DNA of 64,000 nucleotides from Podospora pseudocomata (taxonomy: Eukaryota > Ascomycota > Sordariomycetes > Sordariales > Podosporaceae), in assembly GCF_035222375.1 (NCBI RefSeq), contig NW_026946363.1:868001-932000 (forward strand), in the 5' to 3' direction. Below, one piece after another: positions 57,998 through 64,000 of the stretch (position 1 is its first letter; each line of letters starts with the position of its first letter). Below the pieces are notes generated by a model that saw only the letters and a list, made by a program, of their open reading frames with translations, was not told the origin of the DNA and did not search any database. A program made the translations under genes and the position numbers.

Positions 57998-58849
57998 CTA
58001 CTTCCTCGCTGCCGACATCATAGCCCCCATATTCCCAGCAATCGTCCCCCCATCCACGAGAATATCCGTCCCCGTAACATACGACGCCTCGCTCCCAGCC
58101 AAAAAGGCAACCACGCTCGCAATTTCGTCCGCCGTCCCTCCCCTCTGCAGCGGCGTCCCAGAGATAATCTGCTTGATCGTCTCCCCATGCGGCGACTCCA
58201 ACTCCTGTCTCACCATCGCCGTCAGAATAACTCCCGGGCTGACACTGTTGATCCTAGCACCCTTCTCTGCCCAAGCCCTTGCCGCCGCCTGAACCCTCAG
58301 ATAATTCGCAGCCTTCGATAGCGAATACGCCATGGACGGGTCATTATTCTCCACCAATTCCTTCAACTCTGGCCTATCCAGGATTGTATCCCTCCTGCTC
58401 GTGGCAAAATGCGCTGCCAGATCTGGTGATGGCTGTGCGCCGAAGCGAGCCATGCTCGCGATGCAAATCATGCTGCCTCCCGGGGCCACGACCTCTCGGA
58501 AAGCGTCGATGACGTTGACTGTGCCGAGTAAATCGACCTTGAAGATGCGGTCTGCGGGTGCCATGGCTGGGGATAGACCGGCTGTGTGAACGATGGTTTC
58601 GAGTCTTCCTGCTTGCGCAGCGGCAGAGGCAAACTTCTGAACAGAGGCATAGTCCGAGACATCGATGAGCTGCGTTTGAACTTCGTGTCCATCGTTTCTC
58701 AGCGATGTGGCCGCGCTGTCGAGGTTGGCTTGGGAGAAGTCGGAGAGGAAGAGAGTTGTGCGGGCTGAAGAGAGGGCAAGGCGGCGAGCAGAGGCAAGAC
58801 CCATGCCACCGGATCCTATGATTGCTACTACTCTACGAGGGAAAGCCAT
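57998..58849 (-). CDS. Short-chain dehydrogenase/reductase
   Basis: A single exon of 283 aa. The start at 58849 (MAFPRRVVAIIGSGGMG) is preferred over 58972 because the Rossmann fold begins there. The cofactor loop is GSGGMG, a variant of the classical TGxxxGxG. Ser132, Tyr175 and Lys179 (YSLSK) form the catalytic set, and NSVSPG and YVTGTDILVDGG follow as in classical SDRs. An insertion at about 134-170 before the Tyr is longer than usual and may shape the substrate pocket. Asp37 at the end of the second strand (FLSDFSQ) favours NAD(H). Substrate unknown. Confidence 0.9.
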   Translation of the reverse strand: MAFPRRVVAIIGSGGMGLASARRLALSSARTTLFLSDFSQANLDSAATSLRNDGHEVQTQLIDVSDYASVQKFASAAAQAGRLETIVHTAGLSPAMAPADRIFKVDLLGTVNVIDAFREVVAPGGSMICIASMARFGAQPSPDLAAHFATSRRDTILDRPELKELVENNDPSMAYSLSKAANYLRVQAAARAWAEKGARINSVSPGVILTAMVRQELESPHGETIKQIISGTPLQRGGTADEIASVVAFLAGSEASYVTGTDILVDGGTIAGNMGAMMSAARK

Positions 58850-61800
58850 AATGGGCAGTATAAGGGGAAATAGTGTGGTGTAAGTCGAATTCAGGGGGTG
58901 TTGGGGGTTAGGGTTGTATGTTTGTAGGGTGTGAACTGAGTATTTCAGCCCTATCTGTTGGTTTCTGGTCAATTATGGGGGTAAGTGGGTAAGTGGGGTT
59001 GCAAAAAGATTATCCCCTACTTGGGCTTCTTCTCAAAGATATAGTTGAGGGGCACAACGAGGCTGTTCCGACTTCAATTCGCTGACTGTACTGTCAGCTG
59101 ATTCTCGCCGGACCCGAAGTTCTGGACTGTATCCTCTCCCGAATTTCCACGGCTCATCAGCAAATTCGGGTCGGCTTGACCGTCGAGACTGCTGGTCTTC
59201 AGTCCGAGAGTCCGTGGCCACAGCCCACACTGTTCGCAGGCCACGGAGACAGCAAGCCAATGCCGTTCCGGGCCTAGTAGGACGGAGGAATCACCCCGCT
59301 GTCCACCCACTTCAGTGCCGAATCCGACGTGGCCGCACGCTCAAGAAGCCGCTATGTGGGGCTTGGGATTGAAGGGTATCCGCTTATCAGGAGATTTTTG
59401 AAACCTCACGACTCCACTTTGGACATCACCGGATCTGCTGTCTTGAGAAGAAAGGCAAGGTCCGAATGTAAGTGGTCAGGGACTTGGGAGAGATATGGTC
59501 GCCGACCAACGGGACTTTTTTACCACCATCCTCCTCATGACATGGAAACCTGACGAGTCTTCGCGTTAAGACACTGTCAGCTTCGTGTCCTGACGCCCTG
59601 CAAGACCTGTGATGAGTGGCCTGTTAAAAGGGGCAGTGAGGAGGCTGGAAGCAACACACTTTCAGGAGGTGGTGTATCACATTTACGCGACCCGCGTGCA
59701 TGCAAACCGAAGCACGAACGAGAAGATTCATGTTGTGCTGTTCGCCAGCATTTTCTTCATTACAGGGGTGAATGTCCTGAAGATGACGTCAGGAACGATG
59801 TGAGCACTTATGTGGGTGACGAAATAACTTGTGCAAATAATTTCAACCTTACTCACTATTCGACCATCAAACCACCACCAAAAAGGATATTTTCCTCAAA
59901 GAAAGTTTCAAAGCGTCTTAATACAGGCTTATGACTGTTTAGGATTTTCTTTGGAATTTTTAATCCAAAGTGTGGTGGTGAAAAAAGGTACCTTGAGTAG
60001 AGGGTCGATATCAATTTGTACAAGTTATTTCGTCACCCACGTGGCACTCAGCGCAAGAACAGATGAAGCTCTATCCCGAGCTCTGATGCCGGGGAGACGG
60101 GGGCTCTTCCCCAGAAAATCTAGGGTCCAGACCAGATCAGCGTGCCATTCTGCACTTCTGACAAGCATTCATGGAAGCGGATGGCACACAACGGGTTATT
60201 TGGTGGTCGGTTACGGCGGTGAGGGATTCTCTCGTGAAGAGTGCCATCTCCTGTCGATAGATGTTGTGTCCTCACTTTTGGCTGTCATTATCCAGGTGGT
60301 TTTGGCATTCAGATTAAATATTCCACCAGACAGTGACACCAGGATTTGCGTATGACGATATCAACTGCAAAGTCCCAGCTTTATCAACTACTTGAAACCG
60401 TCGGTTGACAGTCGTGGAACTCTTATCGTTGGCACTCTACCCCGCATCATAGCCAGGAGGGTGATGACGAGGCGGGGTAGCGAGGCCTGTAATATAGTGG
60501 ATGACAGGAAACAAACAAGACGATAATATGATGAACAGGCGATACTACTACCAGGTAAACTTCTCATTGGCCTTTGATGCTCTCTCAAGAGTCACAACAG
60601 AAATGCTTTGTTTGAGAGCCACACGACTCGTGCCAGAAGCTCGGGTGCTCCGGTGAAAAGGCGGAGGGGAGCGCCGAGACTGCAAAGAAGCCCTGAAAAG
60701 CTGGAAAAAGTATGGGCCACATGCCAGATCATACAGTGGGAAGCTTCGTCGTGCTGAAACCGGGAATTTGCAGGCTGGGAAATGCATCGTTGAGCGGGTT
60801 TTGGCTCGAATTATCGTCTTTCCCTTCTCCAGCCCTATATAGAAAATTTCTTTGACACTTTGTTCCTTTTATGAAGCTTGGGATCTTGGTTTTCCTTGTC
60901 CACCCGCCCGTGGCGCCATTGATGACGCCCTTGCTTGTTTCTGGTGACAGTGACGAGGGGACCCTGTCCAGGGCCCGCGCTAATATCCGGGCGCAAGGCA
61001 GATGACGCGCGACACTACGTCATAGCCAAGCTAACTCCCCCCCTCCTCCGACAAAATGCAGCCATGCGAGATTGAGAACCTGCTGCGGCATTCTGCCAGG
61101 TGACTGGAGTAATTTGACTGGGCTTTCCCATCATCTGGGAGCAACGTGTTCGCCTGTTCTACTCTGCTAGTGTAGCGATTTTGACAGCTGTGGGCTTTTG
61201 TCTCTGATCGCAGCAGCTGGTTTGCTTGGAAGCATTTCCTGCCGTCCTGCCATCCATCCTCCCCCTCAACTGGTGCTGTACACCTGACAAATCGAACTTT
61301 TTCTGCGGCGGACTCTGCCCAGGCAAGCGCGTACCAGTTATCGCTCGCTCTATGATGAAAATGATGATGAAAGCGGGTGCCTGAGAGAAGAAAGACATTA
61401 AGAAAGAGACGGCCCCCATCGATTGGTCGACCTCCGCCCCGGTTACATCCCTCAGAAGCCGCAGCCCATCCATTTCTTGGTTCAGTCTCCGTTGCAGCCA
61501 CAGTGACCTCAGACCCTCCCACTCCCCCCTCCTACCGATTGCATATCTCCTCGACGATCCCGCTGTCTTGTTCCAGACAAACGTCGTCTGGTCTTCATCG
61601 TCATTTTTTTGAGGGAAACATATCCCCTACCGCACCGCGAGGTCCACTACCCCAAACCTTCCCGTCCTCAACCTTCAATCTTCCCATCATCACCGCTGCT
61701 GCTTCTACACTACATCCCATCGAGAGGAAGATAGATATCAACGAGAAACCGAGAAAACTGCAAGAGTCGACATTTGGCTGTGGATACCGCCAACTTTCTA

Positions 61801-61972
61801 CCTTAGCGCCTTGAAAGAATAACCTTTTGAGTTTTTCGGCAGGAAAGCCAAGACAGGGTGCTATTGCTGCCCCTCACTGACCGCCAAAAGCACATCTCCA
61901 CCCGAGATCGAGTCGAGGACGATCACCACCAGAACAAAGTAAACAGAGGGAGAACAGCGAACACTCGCGATC
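58850..61972. other. 3.1 kb gene-free tract with a MITE-like element
   Basis: No gene is supported. It includes the SDR promoter at the left, an inverted-repeat element at 59801-60050, and, at the right, the pyrimidine-rich promoter and long leader of the kinase. Confidence 0.45.
59801..60050. mobile_element. MITE-like non-autonomous DNA transposon
   Basis: The ends are imperfect inverted repeats of about 38 bp that weaken inward over about 60 bp. The core GTGGGTGACGAAATAACTTG occurs at 59812-59831 and, reversed, at 60021-60040; flanking bases TGAG and CTCA also pair. The 250 bp in between is AT-rich, codes for nothing and has a small internal hairpin (CTTTGGA/TCCAAAG at 59949-59970). No target site duplication is obvious, so the exact edges and the parent family are unknown. 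Size, inverted ends and lack of coding fit a MITE. Confidence 0.65.
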
Positions 61973-64000
61973 ATGTCGACAATACAGCAACTCAAAAACT
62001 TCATCCGTCATGGTATGTCGCTTGTCCCCTCTCCGCTGGGCTGTTTTGTGCGCCGCCAGCATCGGGAAGCAGGTGCTGCAGATCACAGCGTGCGACTGCT
62101 ACTCAGTGGCTTCGTCCCAAATAACGGAACTCGAAACTGATGTCACCGTCACTGTCACAGGCAAACAAGCTCGAGCCGCCAATGCTGACGACTCTGCACG
62201 CACAAAACATGAGCACTCTCCTCCCCATTCGCAAGCCCATGCGAAGCAGCACAATATGGCGCCAGCAGTTTCGGAGCCTGTGTACGGAGCGGGTGCCCCA
62301 CGACAAAACCACGTCGATGCCTATTCGACTGCCGGAGATGCCCAAAACAGAGTGGCCCAGGCCGGCCATGTAGCCGCGCACCATGTCGAACCAGCCCAGG
62401 GTGTCAGCAGCAAGACAAAGAAGAGGGTACCTGACGAAAACATCGCCAAGTTGGTCGCCGAAGAGAATGCCGACAAGAATAAGCTTCCGAGGTATCAAGG
62501 TCTCGAGCGCTGGCAACTTGTTGAAAAGATGGGAGACGGCGCCTTCAGCAACGTATACCGCGCCCGCGACCTGCAAGGCCAACACGGAGAGGTGGCCATC
62601 AAGGTCGTTCGCAAGTTCGAGATGAACAACATGCAGGTATGTGATATAGCCTGATTCCAGCCTCTTCTTCGTTCCTACCCACGCTTCCCTCTCCTCCTCT
62701 CCTATCCTCTCCCTTCATTTCCTTTCCTTTTGTTTTTTCTTTTCCTCCAAGTCCCCCTTACCAACATGCGGGACCCGTTTTAGAGCAACAAGCATCTCCA
62801 TCCGGATTTCAAGCCAAAGGCTCCCAAAGCAGCAGAGGTGCGAGAAATTTCTTTTCCTTTGTCCCAAGCGCTGTGTTTGTATTTGGACTTCCTGTTGCAA
62901 GCGCATATGCTCAGTCTCTGTGTTCTCAGTGAACTAACCGCCTGCTTAGCGGGCAAACATTCTCAAAGAAGTTCAGATTATGAAGCAACTCGACCACCCC
63001 AATATTGTCAAGTTGATCGACTTTTCCGAGTCCCAGCACTATTACTTTATTATTCTGGAGCTGGCTCCAGGTGGCGAGCTGTTCCATCAGATCGTTCGCC
63101 TGACCTACTTCAGCGAGGAGCTCTCCCGTCATGTCATCGTCCAAGTGGCCAAGGCGCTTGAGCACCTCCACGAAGAAAAGGGAATCGTTCATCGGTAGGT
63201 AGTCTCATGAACTCCTCGTGGCCTGGCAGTCGTTGTTTGTTAACAATCTACCAGTGATATCAAGCCTGAAAATATTCTTTTCAGCCCAATCCCGATGGTG
63301 CCCTCGAAGCACCCGAAGCCCAAGCAACCGGGCGACGAGGACAAGGTAGACGAAGGAGAGTTCATCAAAGGGGTGGGTGCTGGAGGTATTGGCCAGATCA
63401 AAATCGCAGACTTTGGCCTCTCCAAGATTGTTTGGGATAACCAGACCATGACGCCATGCGGTACTGTTGGTTATACCGCTCCCGAAATCGTCAAGGATGA
63501 GCGGTACTCAAAGTCAGTTGATATGTGGGCGCTTGGCTGTGTGCTTTACACCATGTTGTGCGGTTTCCCGCCATTCTACGACGAGAGTATCGAGGTGCTC
63601 ACCGAGAAGGTTGCCAAGGGGCAGTACACCTTCCTCTCCCCTTGGTGGGATGACATCAGCAAGTCGGCCCAGGATTTGATCTCACATCTTCTCTGCGTCG
63701 ATCCCGAGCAGCGATACACCATCAAGGAGTTCTTGGCTCATCCCTGGATTCGCGAGTCTGGTCCTACACCACGTGACGAGAAGAAGTCGGCCATGTCGTC
63801 AGACGGTGTTTTGAGGGCGTTCGATGCCACCAAGCTTGTGGACGGCGACAAGCGCTACGATTTCCGCTCGCCTGCTGCGGTCAATCTGCGTGAGGTGTTT
63901 GACGTTGGATACGCAGTCCACAGACAGGAAGAAGAGGGCAAAAGAAGGAAGCAAATTGGTGGAAAGGCTGGCGTTGATCGCCTTGCCGAGCTGGATGAAG
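61973..64000 (+). CDS. srk1: CAMK-type Ser/Thr protein kinase, Srk1/Rck2-like (runs off the window)
   Basis: Five exons are visible: 61973-62012, 62161-62636, 62784-62837, 62950-63194 and 63255 onward; the 3' end is beyond 64000. The start MSTIQQLKNFIRHG splices to KQARAANADD. After about 115 polar residues comes the kinase domain: VEKMGDGAFSNVY (Gly loop), VAIKVVRKFE (ATP Lys), VHRDIKPENILF (catalytic loop), ADFGLSK, TPCGTVGYTAPE (activation segment) and WALGCVLYTML. Exon 3 (18 codons) and an insertion after HRDIKPEN (SKHPKPKQPGDEDK...) are typical of the fungal Srk1/Rck2 group. In yeasts these kinases are activated by the stress MAP kinase (Hog1/Sty1) and control translation and cell cycle under stress. 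The role here is inferred from that family. Confidence 0.9.

Noticed and set aside
59280-61970. tRNA or rRNA genes in gene-free tracts
   Set aside because: I looked in this and the other gaps for the conserved GGTTCRA loop with flanking arms and found no convincing cloverleaf; a proper covariance scan would be needed.

Overview
The window is nuclear DNA of a filamentous ascomycete, most likely a Sordariomycete (Sordariales-like). Evidence: short GT-AG introns of about 50-100 nt with CTAAC-type branch sites, fungal-only families (CFEM-Pth11 receptor, Asp f 4-like allergen, eqolisin, Prm10/ThrE exporter, CorA-like protein), both strands used, and 0.3-4.5 kb gene-free gaps. I support 25 features of gene or element rank: 22 intact or window-truncated genes, two decayed host genes and one MITE-like element. 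Exon joins were made by hand from reading frame, splice motifs and family conservation. No database search was run.

Layout. 0.5-4.3 kb: CFEM receptor and a PI-PLC-like phosphodiesterase. 7.6-8.5 kb: a secreted Asp f 4-like protein. 10.4-15.2 kb: housekeeping genes (exosome Rrp41, ER disulfide isomerase with HDEL, ESCRT factor Vta1). 17.3-20.1 kb: a decayed LPMO-like secreted protein and an unknown protein. 20.4-24.7 kb: divergent proteasome Rpn11 and class I histone deacetylase. 25.4-33.6 kb: a membrane-anchored alpha/beta hydrolase, a Prm10-type exporter and a secreted glutamic peptidase. 38.1-42.7 kb: an amidoligase-fold protein and an L-lactate dehydrogenase. 43.5-58.8 kb: a metabolic block of amino-acid permease, RidA-type 2-aminomuconate deaminase, 2-aminomuconate semialdehyde dehydrogenase, ACMS decarboxylase, a decayed CorA-like gene, an amidohydrolase, a prolyl-4-hydroxylase-like dioxygenase and an SDR. 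59.8-60.05 kb: a MITE-like inverted-repeat element. 62-64 kb: a CAMK-type Ser/Thr kinase running off the end.

The most interesting system is at 46.5-51.0 kb. Three adjacent genes encode consecutive steps that take 2-amino-3-carboxymuconate semialdehyde (from 3-hydroxyanthranilate, the tryptophan/kynurenine route) through 2-aminomuconate semialdehyde and 2-aminomuconate to oxalocrotonate. The deaminase and dehydrogenase share a 356 bp divergent promoter, and an amino-acid permease lies next door. This looks like a compact fungal meta-cleavage catabolic cluster. The enzyme families are well recognised; the pathway assignment comes from co-location and is inference.
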